From Alphaproteobacteria bacterium (GTDB lineage Bacteria > Pseudomonadota > Alphaproteobacteria > JAEUKQ01), in the NCBI GenBank assembly GCA_016794225.1, contig JAEUKQ010000008.1, positions 1 to 42,157 on the forward strand: a DNA stretch of 42,157 bases, in the 5' to 3' direction. Each line of letters starts with the position of its first letter. Positions within the stretch are counted from its first letter, which is position 1. Shown piece after piece: positions 33,753-42,148 of the stretch. The translations under genes and the position numbers were made by a program. The notes beneath the pieces are model-generated. The model was given only the letters and a program-made list of their open reading frames with translations, was not told the origin of the DNA and did no database searches.

Positions 33753-33765
33753 GATCAGTGCATAA

Positions 33766-34146
33766 TTACTTCAATTCAACTTTTGCACCAGCATCTTCAA
33801 GCTTCTTCTTCATGTCGTTTGCATCAGCCTTGCTGACACCTTCCTTAACAGTCTTAGGTGCACCATCAACCAGGTCTTTTGCTTCCTTCAGACCCAAGCC
33901 AGTAATAGCGCGAATTTCCTTAATGACGTTAATTTTGTTTGAACCAGCATTTGCCAAGACGACCGTAAATTCATCTTTCTCAGCAGCAGGTGCAGCACCA
34001 GCAGCAGCGCCACCAGCAGATGGAGCAGCTACAACCTGCGCTGCAGCGGAAACACCCCAAGCTTGTTCAAGCATTTTGCTTAATTCAGCAGCTTGCAAAA
34101 CGGTAAGTTTAGATAATTCTGTTACTAATTGCTGTAAGTCAGCCAT
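33766..34146 (-). CDS. rplL: 50S ribosomal protein L7/L12
   Basis: This is the ribosomal stalk protein that recruits translation factors (126 residues). It has the N-terminal dimerisation part ([19 protein letters not shown]), an Ala-rich hinge (about residues 38-58) and the C-terminal factor-binding domain with [27 protein letters not shown]. The frame extends to 34173, but the ATG at 34146 has a strong GGAG 5-6 bases upstream and gives the family N-terminus. It follows rplJ by 41 bases. Confidence 0.98.
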   Translation of the reverse strand: MADLQQLVTELSKLTVLQAAELSKMLEQAWGVSAAAQVVAAPSAGGAAAGAAPAAEKDEFTVVLANAGSNKINVIKEIRAITGLGLKEAKDLVDGAPKTVKEGVSKADANDMKKKLEDAGAKVELK

Positions 34147-34187
34147 TTTTATCTCCTTAATAATTTTCATCAAAATAATAGTAGTTT

Positions 34188-34712
34188 TTAGGCAGCCTGT
34201 TCTTTTTTGCTATAAGCACCAACAACCCGAGTTACTTGGGTTGCAGGAGCCTGCAATACAGTAACCACACGGGTTGCCGGTGTTTGCAGGATAGCAATAA
34301 TTTTGGCGCGCAGTTCGTTAAGCGATGGTAAAGTGGAAAGGGTTTTAACCGCTTTGTCATCTAACAACTGACCATCCAAACACCCCCCAACAATCGATAA
34401 CTTTTGGTTACTTGCTGTAAAGGCGCTGATAACTTTGGAAATGGCAATTGGTTCATCGGCACAAACCATGGCGGTTGGACCTTTGAACATTACCTTTGCT
34501 TTTTCAAACTTTGTTCCTTCCAAGGCGATACAGGCTAACCGATTTTTGGCAACCTTATAAGTTGCACCAGATTTGCGCACTTGTTTACGCAAATCAGAAA
34601 CCTCGGCAACAGTTAAACCAGCATTGCGGGTTACCAAAACCACACCTGCTTTGTTTAAGTCTTGTCGCAAAGATTCGATCAGTGCTTCTTTTTCTGTTCG
34701 ATTCACGGACAT
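34188..34712 (-). CDS. rplJ: 50S ribosomal protein L10
   Basis: This is the stalk base protein that binds 23S rRNA and the L7/L12 dimers (174 residues). The N-terminal RNA-binding domain contains [35 protein letters not shown] and [16 protein letters not shown]. The C-terminal helix carries the repeated [26 protein letters not shown] segment that holds L12. GGAG lies 6 bases upstream of the ATG. The 273-base leader upstream contains an L10-binding structure, so autoregulation is likely. Confidence 0.97.
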   Translation of the reverse strand: MSVNRTEKEALIESLRQDLNKAGVVLVTRNAGLTVAEVSDLRKQVRKSGATYKVAKNRLACIALEGTKFEKAKVMFKGPTAMVCADEPIAISKVISAFTASNQKLSIVGGCLDGQLLDDKAVKTLSTLPSLNELRAKIIAILQTPATRVVTVLQAPATQVTRVVGAYSKKEQAA

Positions 34713-34717
34713 TCTCC

Positions 34718-34746
34718 AAAAAATATATCAGATTTAATCCTGATAT
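34718..34746 (-). promoter_or_regulatory. Attenuator-like hairpin directly before the rplJ ribosome site
   Basis: On the minus strand ATATCAG, an 8-base loop and CTGATAT are followed by ATATTTTTT and then the GGAG of rplJ. A stem plus T-run resembles an intrinsic terminator, but the stem is AT-rich and only 7 bp. It may act as a partial attenuator or as a structure controlling access to the start. A second, 11-bp hairpin (34757-34783) lies just upstream of it. Confidence 0.4.
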
Positions 34747-34863
34747 GGTTAGCTTTTGTTTTTTCACACACCGTGAAAAAACATTTTGTCACCTGTCCTG
34801 GAAGCTAAGATCACAAAACCATCATCAATTTTGATGGACATTATTATCCTTCTTCTTTTCCTA

Positions 34864-34913
34864 TGCAGGGGATTTTTAAGTTAAGAATGGTATAAATCAT
34901 CTTAACCCCTGCA
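34864..34913 (-). promoter_or_regulatory. L10 leader (autoregulatory site of rplJL)
   Basis: On the minus strand an 8-bp outer stem TGCAGGGG/CCCCTGCA encloses an inner TTAAGA/TCTTAA stem and an asymmetric internal loop (CTTAAAAAT side). This is the layout of the known ribosomal L10 leader, where free L10 or the L10-L12 complex binds and blocks translation. It lies about 150 bases upstream of rplJ, as expected. Confidence 0.75.
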
Positions 34914-34985
34914 GTCTTTGGACAGGAAGACGGCCGAGATTAACCCCGACCATTTTCGAGTTACCCCGAAAAACTTTTTTTAACA

Positions 34986-35693
34986 TCAACCCACATTCGT
35001 GTCAGCCATTGCCGAAAGCTCTAACTTTAATCCAGGCCCCATTGTCGAGCTTAAGGATATTTTACGGACATATGTACCCTTGGTACCTGATGGCTTCGAT
35101 TTTTGAATTGCTGAAATAAAAAATTTAATATTATCAGTCAAAGCCTTCTCACTGAAACTAGCCTTACCAACCCCTGCATGTATAATGCCGGTTTTTTCTG
35201 CCCGAAATTCAACCTGACCGCCCTTTACCGCCTTAACGGCCTGTACAACATCAGCAGTAACAGTGCCAAGTTTTGGGTTCGGCATCAATCCACGAGGGCC
35301 AAGAACTTTACCAAGTTTGCCAACAACACCCATCATATCTGGGGTAGCAATACAGCGATCAAAGTCAATTTGGCCAGCCAATACTTTTTCGGCCAAATCA
35401 TCTGCCCCAGCAAGATCAGCACCAGCTTCTAACGCCTGCTTGGCTTTTTCTGGTTTAGCAAAAACAGCAACCCGCACGCTTTTACCAGTTCCGTGTGGTA
35501 ATTGCACAACGCCACGAACAGATTGTTCGGCTTGCTTGGGATCAATGCTAAGATTCATCGCAATTTCAACGGTTTCATCAAATTTTGCCGAAGATGTTTT
35601 TTTAATTAACTTTACAGCCTCGTCCAACGAATATGACTTATTGCGGTCAATTAGTTCATAGGCTTTCTTTAATCTTTTTCCAACCTGCGCCAT
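34986..35693 (-). CDS. rplA: 50S ribosomal protein L1
   Basis: This is the ribosomal L1 stalk protein and translational repressor of its own operon (235 residues). It has the two-domain pattern with the N-terminal [21 protein letters not shown], the central [16 protein letters not shown] loop and the C-terminal [17 protein letters not shown]. The frame extends to 35714, but ATG 35693 has GGAG about 8-9 bases upstream. The start is 4 bases after the rplK stop. Confidence 0.98.
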   Translation of the reverse strand: MAQVGKRLKKAYELIDRNKSYSLDEAVKLIKKTSSAKFDETVEIAMNLSIDPKQAEQSVRGVVQLPHGTGKSVRVAVFAKPEKAKQALEAGADLAGADDLAEKVLAGQIDFDRCIATPDMMGVVGKLGKVLGPRGLMPNPKLGTVTADVVQAVKAVKGGQVEFRAEKTGIIHAGVGKASFSEKALTDNIKFFISAIQKSKPSGTKGTYVRKISLSSTMGPGLKLELSAMADTNVG

Positions 35694-35697
35694 TATC

Positions 35698-36126
35698 TTA
35701 CTCCACCACTTCAATACCCATAGACCGGGCAGACCCTTTAACCATTGATACAGCTGATTCTAAATCATTCGCATTCATGTCAGCCATCTTCTTTTGAGCA
35801 ATTAACCGCACTTCCTCTAGCGAAATCTTACCCACAAAATCCTTACCGGTGGTTTGCGACCCTTTGGCCAACCCAGCAGCTTTTAACAGAAAATAGCTTA
35901 CGGGCGGTGTTTTCATTACAAAAGAAAACGACTTGTCAGAAAAACAAGTAATAACAACAGGAATAGGCATACCCGCTTCCATCCCCTGTGTTTGCGCGTT
36001 AAAACTTTTACAAAATTCCATAATATTAAGACCGCGCTGGCTAAGCGCAGGACCAATTGGTGGGGATGGGTTTGCCTTACCTGCCGCAACTTGCAGCTTA
36101 ATATATCCCACAATTTTTTTTGCCAT
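35698..36126 (-). CDS. rplK: 50S ribosomal protein L11
   Basis: This is the GTPase-centre ribosomal protein (142 residues). The N-terminal domain has [38 protein letters not shown], including the Pro-rich thiostrepton-site loop. The C-terminal RNA-binding domain has [28 protein letters not shown]. The frame extends to 36144, but the family start MAKK is at 36126, with GGAG upstream. rplA follows after 4 bases. Confidence 0.98.
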   Translation of the reverse strand: MAKKIVGYIKLQVAAGKANPSPPIGPALSQRGLNIMEFCKSFNAQTQGMEAGMPIPVVITCFSDKSFSFVMKTPPVSYFLLKAAGLAKGSQTTGKDFVGKISLEEVRLIAQKKMADMNANDLESAVSMVKGSARSMGIEVVE

Positions 36127-36188
36127 ATGTATACTCCATTCCAATAGCAGCCATAATGCCAGATGTTACGGCGTTATATTTTTGAAAG

Positions 36189-36221
36189 GGCGGTCAAACA
36201 ACTCTGGCCAAGTCTTCCGCC
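36189..36221 (-). promoter_or_regulatory. Stem-loop in the nusG-rplK leader (possible L1 site)
   Basis: On the minus strand GGCGG and CCGCC arms enclose a 23-base loop between nusG and rplK. L1 represses rplKA by binding this leader in other bacteria. The location fits, but I could not verify the L1-binding core, so this is tentative. Confidence 0.35.
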
Positions 36222-36242
36222 AAAACCATAGAAACAATTACC

Positions 36243-36776
36243 TTAGGCAACTTTTTCAACTTGTGAATACTCTAACTCAACAGGTGTGGCACGCCCAAAT
36301 ATTGACACGGCAACCCGCAACCTGCTTTTTTCAATATCAACCCCCTCAACCATCCCATTAAACGAAGCAAAAGGACCATCTGTAACACGCACTTGCTCGC
36401 CCACCTCGAACGATACCGAGCTTTTCGGACGCTCAACACCCTCTTTCATCTGGGTTATAATGCGCTTTGCCTCCTCCTCGGAAATTGGCGATGGTTTATC
36501 TTTACTACCTAAAAACCCCGTCACCTTAGGTGTACTTTTTACAAGGTGCCAAGTATCATCGCTTAGATCCATTTTAACAAGGACATAACCAGGAAAAAAC
36601 TTGCGCTCGGCATTTACTTTGGCTCCACGGCGAACTTCAACAACTTCTTCCGTTGGAATCAAAATTTCAGCGAATTTATCGCTCATATCCTTTTTCTGGG
36701 CCTGCTCACGAATTGAAGCAGCAACTTTTTTTTCAAAACCCGAATAAACGTGAACAACATACCAACGTAAAGCCAC
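36243..36776 (-). CDS. nusG: Transcription termination/antitermination factor NusG
   Basis: NusG binds RNA polymerase and links it to Rho or the ribosome (177 residues). The N-terminal NGN domain contains [23 protein letters not shown] and [31 protein letters not shown]. The C-terminal KOW domain contains [25 protein letters not shown]. The start codon is GTG, preceded by GGAG 7 bases upstream. It follows secE by 20 bases. Confidence 0.97.
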   Translation of the reverse strand: MALRWYVVHVYSGFEKKVAASIREQAQKKDMSDKFAEILIPTEEVVEVRRGAKVNAERKFFPGYVLVKMDLSDDTWHLVKSTPKVTGFLGSKDKPSPISEEEAKRIITQMKEGVERPKSSVSFEVGEQVRVTDGPFASFNGMVEGVDIEKSRLRVAVSIFGRATPVELEYSQVEKVA

Positions 36777-36796
36777 AGGTCTACTCCATCCTTAAT

Positions 36797-37027
36797 TTAG
36801 CCAACAATAAGGCCTATAACGTAGGCAAACAATTGGTCTGCCAAAAAGAAAAAAAGTGCAGCTAATGTACATAAAATAAGTACCATTAGCGCGGTAATCA
36901 ACGTCTCACGTCTTGTTGGCCAAGTAACTTTTTTAGTTTCCTGCACCACTTGTCGATAAAATTGGAACAATTTCATGGGGTATACCGGCTGTTTAAAACT
37001 TGGTTTTTTTGGCAGAGTTATTCTCAT
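36797..37027 (-). CDS. secE: Preprotein translocase subunit SecE
   Basis: This is a single-span subunit of the SecYEG channel. The 76-residue frame has FYRQVVQETKKVTWPTRRET, the conserved amphipathic part with the Lys-Val-x-Trp-Pro signature, then one membrane helix (LITALMVLILCTLAALFFFLADQL). The first 17 residues are not family-like, and an ATG at 36976 (MKLFQFYRQ) would give a 59-residue protein closer to alphaproteobacterial SecE. Neither start has a clear ribosome site, so the start is uncertain. It sits between tRNA-Trp and nusG, the usual place. Confidence 0.92.
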   Translation of the reverse strand: MRITLPKKPSFKQPVYPMKLFQFYRQVVQETKKVTWPTRRETLITALMVLILCTLAALFFFLADQLFAYVIGLIVG

Positions 37028-37115
37028 AAGTCAAGGGAAAAGATTCATCAAACACAACAAAGAATCTTAGCACCCTTAATTCTTGCCTTATAAAAATTGG
37101 TAAATTGCCTGTTTG

Positions 37116-37192
37116 TGGCAGGAGTGGAGGGAGTCGAACCCCCAACCCCCGGTTTTGGAGACCGGTGCTCTAGCCAATTGAGCTACACTCCT
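37116..37192 (-). tRNA. tRNA-Trp (CCA)
   Basis: The minus strand cloverleaf has acceptor AGGAGTG with CACTCCT, anticodon stem CCGGT/ACCGG around CTCCAAA (anticodon CCA) and T-loop TTCGACT. The discriminator is G and CCA is encoded at 37116-37118. It lies between tuf and secE, as in many proteobacteria. Confidence 0.96.
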
Positions 37193-37200
37193 AAAGTCTT

Positions 37201-37232
37201 GTGGGGCAAGAGCCGTTTAAGCCCCGCCCCAC
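37201..37232 (-). other. Stem-loop between tuf and tRNA-Trp
   Basis: A 7-bp GTGGGGC/GCCCCAC stem (extendable by GTC/GAC across a TT bulge) encloses a loop of 18 bases. On the minus strand it comes 22 bases after the tuf stop and 8 bases before the tRNA. There is no T-run, so it may be a 3'-end or RNA processing structure for the tuf transcript rather than a terminator. Confidence 0.5.
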
Positions 37233-37254
37233 GACTAATTTATACTAAAGTATC

Positions 37255-38463
37255 CTATTCAACAATTTTAGTGACAACACCGGCACCCACCGTCTTACCA
37301 CCTTCACGAATAGCGAAGCGCAAACCTTCGTCCATAGCAATTGGAGCAATTAAGGTTACATCCATGGCAACGGTTTCACCGGGCATAACCATTTTAATAT
37401 TCTCTGGTAGCTGAATAATACCGGTTACGTCGGTCGTCCGGAAATAGAACTGTGGACGATAGTTGGTTAAGAACGGCGTATGGCGGCCACCTTCGTCTTT
37501 ATTTAAGACATAAGCCTCTGCCTTAAATTTGGTATGCGGGGTAATAGACCCTGGCTTTGCCAAAACTTGGCCACGTTCAACTTCTTCACGCTTGGTACCG
37601 CGCAACAACGCACCAACGTTATCACCGGCTTCACCGCTATCAAGCAACTTACGGAACATTTCAACGCCGGTAACAATAGTTTTGGCTGTTGGCTTCAATC
37701 CAATAATTTCAACTTCTTCACCAACCTTAACCACACCGCGCTCAATACGACCGGTAACAACAGTACCACGTCCAGAAATCGAGAACACGTCTTCAATCGG
37801 CATCAAAAATGGCTTGTCTTTTGGACGTTGCGGTTGCGGAATGAAGCTATCAATTGCTTCCATCAGTTTTAAAATAGATTCTTTACCAAGTGCTGGATTG
37901 GTCCCTTGAACTGCACTTAGAGCGGAGCCGCGGATAATTGGAATCTTATCGCCTGGAAAATTATAAGACGACAATAAATCCCGAATTTCCATTTCAACCA
38001 GATCCAACAACTCTGGGTCATCGACTTTATCAACTTTATTCAAAAACACAACAAGTGCAGGCACGCCAACTTGACGCGCCAATAAAATATGTTCGCGTGT
38101 TTGTGGCATTGGGCCATCTTCCGCAGAAACAACAAGGATTGCGCCGTCCATCTGCGCAGCACCAGTAATCATGTTTTTAACGTAGTCAGCGTGACCTGGG
38201 CAGTCAACGTGGGCATAGTGACGTGCTTTTGTTTCATATTCAACGTGGCTTGTGGCAATGGTCAAAATCTTGGTTGGATCGCGACGTCCCTGTGACTCTG
38301 ACGCCTTAGCAACTTCATCATAGGCTACATACTTTGTTTTACCAAAAACTTCTGATGAAATTTTTGTTAAAGCAGCCGTTGTTGTCGTTTTACCATGATC
38401 AACGTGCCCGATTGTGCCAACGTTACAATGCTGCTTCGTTCGCTCAAATTTCGCTTTAGACAT
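37255..38463 (-). CDS. tuf: Elongation factor Tu with an unusual switch I loop
   Basis: EF-Tu is the GTPase that brings aminoacyl-tRNA to the ribosome. This copy has 402 residues (E. coli has 394). The P-loop [20 protein letters not shown] with the catalytic His91, NKVD, SAL and all of domains 2 and 3 are conventional. The switch I loop is not. Between Asp49 and the conserved Thr (here Thr68) there are five more residues than in E. coli EF-Tu. The usual EEKARGIT reads [12 protein letters not shown], so the Gly before Ile-Thr is lost (Lys65-Ile66-Leu67-Thr68) while Thr68, Thr71 and His73 keep their order. Leu of GKTTLT is also Thr. AAGGA precedes the ATG. The frame is open with normal codons, so it is probably a functional variant. 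Another tuf copy may exist elsewhere. Confidence 0.95.
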   Translation of the reverse strand: MSKAKFERTKQHCNVGTIGHVDHGKTTTTAALTKISSEVFGKTKYVAYDEVAKASESQGRRDPTKILTIATSHVEYETKARHYAHVDCPGHADYVKNMITGAAQMDGAILVVSAEDGPMPQTREHILLARQVGVPALVVFLNKVDKVDDPELLDLVEMEIRDLLSSYNFPGDKIPIIRGSALSAVQGTNPALGKESILKLMEAIDSFIPQPQRPKDKPFLMPIEDVFSISGRGTVVTGRIERGVVKVGEEVEIIGLKPTAKTIVTGVEMFRKLLDSGEAGDNVGALLRGTKREEVERGQVLAKPGSITPHTKFKAEAYVLNKDEGGRHTPFLTNYRPQFYFRTTDVTGIIQLPENIKMVMPGETVAMDVTLIAPIAMDEGLRFAIREGGKTVGAGVVTKIVE

Positions 38464-38698
38464 TTTATCGTTTCCTTGTGTTACCCGGTTTTGGATGTTT
38501 TCAATAAATAAAATAAATAAAAAATATAAAAGCCATTACCGCCAACGGATCAAGCCTTCGCAATTTTATGAATATCTGATCCGTAAAGTTATTTCTGTCA
38601 AGCAAATAAATAACATTTACTGCCGTAAATTAACAAAAATACACCCCACGCCGATAGCTTGTTGGCACTAAGCCCTTTCACACCCCAAAGGCCTGCTT

Positions 38699-38772
38699 TG
38701 GAGCGGGTGACGGGAATCGAACCCGCGTAACCAGCTTGGAAGGCTGGGACTCTACCATTGAGCTACACCCGC
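38699..38772 (-). tRNA. tRNA-Gly (TCC)
   Basis: The minus strand cloverleaf has acceptor GCGGGTG with CACCCGC, anticodon stem CCAGC/GCTGG around CTTCCAA (anticodon TCC) and T-loop TTCGATT. The discriminator is T and CCA is encoded at 38699-38701. It is upstream of tuf and probably shares its transcript. Confidence 0.95.
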
Positions 38773-38787
38773 TTATTGGCGCATATT

Positions 38788-38816
38788 TTTGTATCTGTTT
38801 TATCATCACTAGTCAA
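38788..38816 (-). promoter_or_regulatory. Promoter of the tRNA-Gly-tuf transcript
   Basis: Minus strand TTGACT (38811-38816), a 17-base spacer and TACAAA (38788-38793), ending about 15 bases before the tRNA-Gly 5' end. A further TTGACA at 38596-38601 between tRNA-Gly and tuf might be an internal promoter, but it lacks a good -10. Confidence 0.5.
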
Positions 38817-39004
38817 AATAAAAAATTTTGTTTGCTGTAGTTATTTTACAAAATTTGGGTATAGCCAATTTTTATTCTTATTTTGTTGGGTTAGACATCA
38901 ATGAGACACTCTTAAATCTGAAGTCTAACATACCCCCCTTGAAGCAACCATTCAACTATGCCATATCAGTGCAGAAGATGGAATAGTCATTAAGGATTAA
39001 TATT

Positions 39005-40063
39005 TTGTCACAATTATTTGATCCCCTAAAGATTGGGGATATTACCCTACCCAACCGAATTATTATGGCCCCGCTAACCCGTTGTCGGGCTGGACAGCAA
39101 CGTATACCCAATATATTGATGGCAGAATATTATCAACAACGCGCTAGCAGCGGGCTGATTATTGCCGAAGCAACATCGGTTTCACCCATGGGTGTTGGTT
39201 ATGCAGATACGCCTGGAATATGGTCTGATGCACAAATTAATGGCTGGAAACTTGTTACCCAAGCCGTACACCAAGCGGGTGGACGTATTTTTCTACAGTT
39301 GTGGCATGTAGGGCGTGTATCAGATCCCATTTTTTTACATGGACAACTTCCTGTCGCACCAAGTGCCATCCCTGCCCCAGGACATGTTAGTTTACTGCGT
39401 CCCAAACGACCATATACCACACCACGTGCCTTGGCGCTTGATGAAATCCCAACCATTATCGAATCATACCGCCAGGCTGCATTAAATGCCAAAATTGCTG
39501 GCTTTGATGGTGTTGAAATCCACGGGGCTAATGGGTATCTCATTGATCAATTTTTGCATGTCAGCAGCAATCAACGCGCCGACATATATGGTGGATCGAT
39601 TCAAAATCGTGCACGGTTGTTACTTGAAATTACCGATGCGGTTATCAGCGTGTGGGGTGCCAAACGTATTGGTGTGCATTTATCACCACGCAGTGACAAA
39701 CTACCAGACCTAGACACACATCTGCGCGATACTTTTGAATATATCGCCAAAAATTTAGATCACCGGCAAATTGGCTTTATTTTTGTGCGCGAATCTATCG
39801 GTGAAAGCAAAATTGGTCAGACAATTCGTCAATCTTTCCGCGGTGTTTATATTGCAAATCAGGAGTTAACAAAGGAATCCGCCGACCATGTTTTAAAAAA
39901 CAATCAGGCAGATGCCGTCGCATTTGGCGAATTATTTATATCTAACCCTGATTTACCCGAACGTTTTGCATTAAATAGTCAACTAAATCCTGTTCATCCA
40001 GAAACATTTTATAGCCCCGGCCCACATGGTTATACAGATTACCCCTTCTTAAACAGACATTAA
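39005..40063 (+). CDS. Old Yellow Enzyme family ene-reductase (NADH:flavin oxidoreductase)
   Basis: This 352-residue FMN enzyme reduces activated C=C bonds, and in relatives also nitro compounds and quinones. It begins LFDPLKIGDITLPNRIIMAPLTRCRA and has LQLWHVGRVSDP (the flavin-contact stretch) and FDGVEIHGANGYLIDQFLHVSSNQR with the His-x-x-Asn substrate pair. RIGVHLSP and YGGSIQNRARLLLEI are also present, all as in the NemA/N-ethylmaleimide reductase branch. The start is TTG with AAGGA 8 bases upstream, and no earlier ATG fits. It stands alone, divergent from tRNA-Gly. The physiological substrate is unknown. Confidence 0.88.
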   Translation: MSQLFDPLKIGDITLPNRIIMAPLTRCRAGQQRIPNILMAEYYQQRASSGLIIAEATSVSPMGVGYADTPGIWSDAQINGWKLVTQAVHQAGGRIFLQLWHVGRVSDPIFLHGQLPVAPSAIPAPGHVSLLRPKRPYTTPRALALDEIPTIIESYRQAALNAKIAGFDGVEIHGANGYLIDQFLHVSSNQRADIYGGSIQNRARLLLEITDAVISVWGAKRIGVHLSPRSDKLPDLDTHLRDTFEYIAKNLDHRQIGFIFVRESIGESKIGQTIRQSFRGVYIANQELTKESADHVLKNNQADAVAFGELFISNPDLPERFALNSQLNPVHPETFYSPGPHGYTDYPFLNRH

Positions 40064-40149
40064 TGTAATTTATTGAGTCTGTGAACAAAGAATCCTTTGG
40101 CTTTCTTTGCCTAGGCATTGCTTGTTGTAGTGTGATCAAAAAAAATTGG

Positions 40150-40181
40150 CCTTGGTATTTGATACTAAGCAAGGATTTTTT
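40150..40181 (+). terminator. Candidate terminator after the ene-reductase gene
   Basis: CCTTG and CAAGG arms enclose an inner GTAT/ATAC stem, followed by ATTTTTT, 86 bases past the stop. The stem is short and interrupted, so confidence is low to moderate. Confidence 0.4.
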
Positions 40182-40223
40182 ATCACACCATTCTCGTGCA
40201 TACTAAATATCATATTGATTTTT

Positions 40224-40243
40224 TGAATACCGTACATTATTCA
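40224..40243 (+). promoter_or_regulatory. Palindromic candidate operator/promoter of umuDC
   Basis: TGAATA and TATTCA are perfect inverted arms 8 bases apart (20 bp in all). The right arm sits 17 bases after TTGATT (40215-40220), so it coincides with a plausible -10 element. The location and geometry resemble an SOS operator, but the arms match neither the E. coli LexA box (CTGT-N8-ACAG) nor the alphaproteobacterial GTTC/GAAC type. Confidence 0.4.
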
Positions 40244-40280
40244 TGTTATGAGTTGTGTTTAACGAGGCTGGAGCAAAGCA

Positions 40281-40796
40281 ATGCCCCATGGCGGTGCCAG
40301 AAAAAATGCTGGAAGACCAAAAGGACAAGGCAAGTTTGGGGAACCCACAAAACCGGTACGTATTCCCACAAGCCTTATAGCATCGGTGATCGATTTTGTG
40401 CATGAGAATGGTTATATCTTACCATTTTATGGCCACAAAGTTCAGGCCGGCTTTCCATCACCTGCAGATGATTATATTCAGGAAAAAATAGACTTGAATA
40501 AACATCTGATTAAAAACCCATCAGCAACCTTTTTGGTGCGTGCCATGGGTGATTCCATGATAGGTGCAGGTATTCATTCAGGTGATGTCTTGGTTGTTGA
40601 TCGTAGCTTAGAACCAAAATCTGGTAAAATTATTATTGCCGCTGTGGACGGGCAGTTAACGGTAAAACGTTTGTTGCAAAAAAATGGTCAAAGCTGGCTT
40701 ATGCCAGAAAACCAAGATTTTCCTGCCATCCATATAAGCAGTACGCAAGACATTCATATTTGGGGTGTGGTTACCAATGTGATTCATCCTGTCTAG
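40281..40796 (+). CDS. umuD: UmuD-like autoproteolytic subunit of DNA polymerase V
   Basis: This 171-residue LexA/UmuD S24-family protein self-cleaves after contact with RecA filaments and then activates UmuC for lesion bypass. The cleavage site is Ala56-Gly57 (VQAGFPSPADDY). The catalytic dyad is Ser92 (MGDSMIGAGI) and Lys129 (TVKRLL), with the same 37-residue spacing as in E. coli UmuD. The first 30 residues (GARKNAGRPKGQGKFGEP) form a basic, AT-hook-like extension seen in longer UmuD/LexA-like proteins. GGAG lies 7 bases before the ATG. umuC starts 11 bases after the stop. Confidence 0.9.
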   Translation: MPHGGARKNAGRPKGQGKFGEPTKPVRIPTSLIASVIDFVHENGYILPFYGHKVQAGFPSPADDYIQEKIDLNKHLIKNPSATFLVRAMGDSMIGAGIHSGDVLVVDRSLEPKSGKIIIAAVDGQLTVKRLLQKNGQSWLMPENQDFPAIHISSTQDIHIWGVVTNVIHPV

Positions 40797-40807
40797 GAAA
40801 TTACAAA

Positions 40808-42064
40808 ATGCCGTTTTTTGCCTTAGTGGATTGCAATAATTTTTACGTATCGTGCGAACGAGTCTTTAACCCGCAGCTTCAGCACCGACCGGTTGCCATT
40901 TTATCCAATAATGATGGCTGTGTTGTTTCTCGTTCCGAAGAATCTAAAAAACTTGGTCTGCCGATGGGTGCGCCGTATTTTAAATATGAATCCTTCATCC
41001 GGCAAAACGGCATTATGGTTTTTTCATCTAACTATACCCTTTATGGTGATATGTCGAACCGGGTAATGGAAACATTAAGACCAGCAAGTGATATGATGGA
41101 AATTTATTCCATCGATGAAGCCTTCCTAAGGTGGAATGACCCGTTGCCACCTAATTTATTTGATCAGGTCTGTGCATTACGTCGCCGGGTTAAGCAGTGG
41201 ACTGGAATTCCAGTGTCGATTGGGCTTGCACCAACCAAAACGCTGGCAAAAATTGCCGCCAATATTGCGAAAAATCAATGTCACGAATCTGTTTTTGATA
41301 TCAGTAAACCCACACAACAAAATAAAGTTTTGGCTACGTTCAAAGTTGATGATGTGTGGGGTGTTTCAGATGGATTGGGAAAAAGGCTGCGAGAGATGGG
41401 GGTTTATAGCGCTTTAGATCTTAAGAATAGTGATCCGGCTTTTATGCGCCGTCATTTAACCGTGGTGGTTGAACGAATTGTGCGTGAATTAAACGGTCAA
41501 AGTTGTATCCCCATGGAGGGCATAGGTCCACGCCGTAATATTATGTATTCGCGTTCTTTTGGCCGACCGGTGTACCAATTATCTGAATTGCAACAAGCCA
41601 TAGCTGACTATACAAGTCGTGCAGCGCAAAAGATGCGACGTCAAGGCAGCCTGGCACAAGCCATACATGTTTTTATTGCTACCAGCAGGCATCAAGATGG
41701 GGCAAATCGTTATTATGCCGGCCTTACGGTTGGTTTATCATCGGCAACCGATAATAGCAGCAACCTGCTAAAACAAGCCCAACGAATGATCAATGACATA
41801 TTTAAACCGAACCGACGCTATCAAAAAGCGGGGATTACATTGTTAAATCTTACCCAAAACACACAACCTGCCGCCAATTTATTTGCTGATTCAGCAAAAC
41901 CTGATCAACTGATGCAGGTTATGGACCAAATTAACCGCCAATTTGGGCACGACAAAATTTTCCTAGCAGCCCAAGGAACAACACGTCCTTGGCAAATGCG
42001 CTGCAAAATGCGTTCACCATTTTATACCACAAATTGGGATAAATTGGTTACAGTAAAAGCTTAA
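40808..42064 (+). CDS. umuC: DNA polymerase V catalytic subunit UmuC (Y-family)
   Basis: This 418-residue error-prone translesion polymerase acts with UmuD'. The palm motifs are FALVDCNNFYVSCERVF (first metal Asp) and YSIDEAFL (Asp-Glu pair). Other signatures are ILSNNDGCVVSRSEESKKLG, FSSNYTLYGDMSNRVME, GIPVSIGLAPTKTLAKIAANIAK and the helix-hairpin-helix part VWGVSDGLGKRLREMGV. The C-terminal little-finger and UmuC-specific tail end GTTRPWQMRCKMRSPFYTTNWD. The frame starts at 40760, but ATG 40808 is right with AGGA 9 bases upstream. A strong terminator follows. Confidence 0.95.
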   Translation: MPFFALVDCNNFYVSCERVFNPQLQHRPVAILSNNDGCVVSRSEESKKLGLPMGAPYFKYESFIRQNGIMVFSSNYTLYGDMSNRVMETLRPASDMMEIYSIDEAFLRWNDPLPPNLFDQVCALRRRVKQWTGIPVSIGLAPTKTLAKIAANIAKNQCHESVFDISKPTQQNKVLATFKVDDVWGVSDGLGKRLREMGVYSALDLKNSDPAFMRRHLTVVVERIVRELNGQSCIPMEGIGPRRNIMYSRSFGRPVYQLSELQQAIADYTSRAAQKMRRQGSLAQAIHVFIATSRHQDGANRYYAGLTVGLSSATDNSSNLLKQAQRMINDIFKPNRRYQKAGITLLNLTQNTQPAANLFADSAKPDQLMQVMDQINRQFGHDKIFLAAQGTTRPWQMRCKMRSPFYTTNWDKLVTVKA

Positions 42065-42118
42065 AATGAATGCAAAACTGGGTTGTTTCCATCATCCATA
42101 ACGATGGTATAAGAAAAG

Positions 42119-42148
42119 AAAAAGGCCAGTACAACCGCTGGCCTTTTT
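42119..42148 (+). terminator. Rho-independent terminator of umuDC
   Basis: An 11-bp stem AAAAAGGCCAG/CTGGCCTTTTT encloses an 8-base loop, about 55 bases past the umuC stop, with a T-run on the plus strand. The flanks are A/T-symmetric, so it may also work leftwards. Confidence 0.9.

Noticed and set aside
34757-34783. 11-bp hairpin upstream of rplJ as an intrinsic terminator
   Set aside because: On the transcribed strand the T-run is in the 5' arm and the 3' arm is followed by A's, so it cannot terminate in the rplJ direction; kept only as a leader structure.
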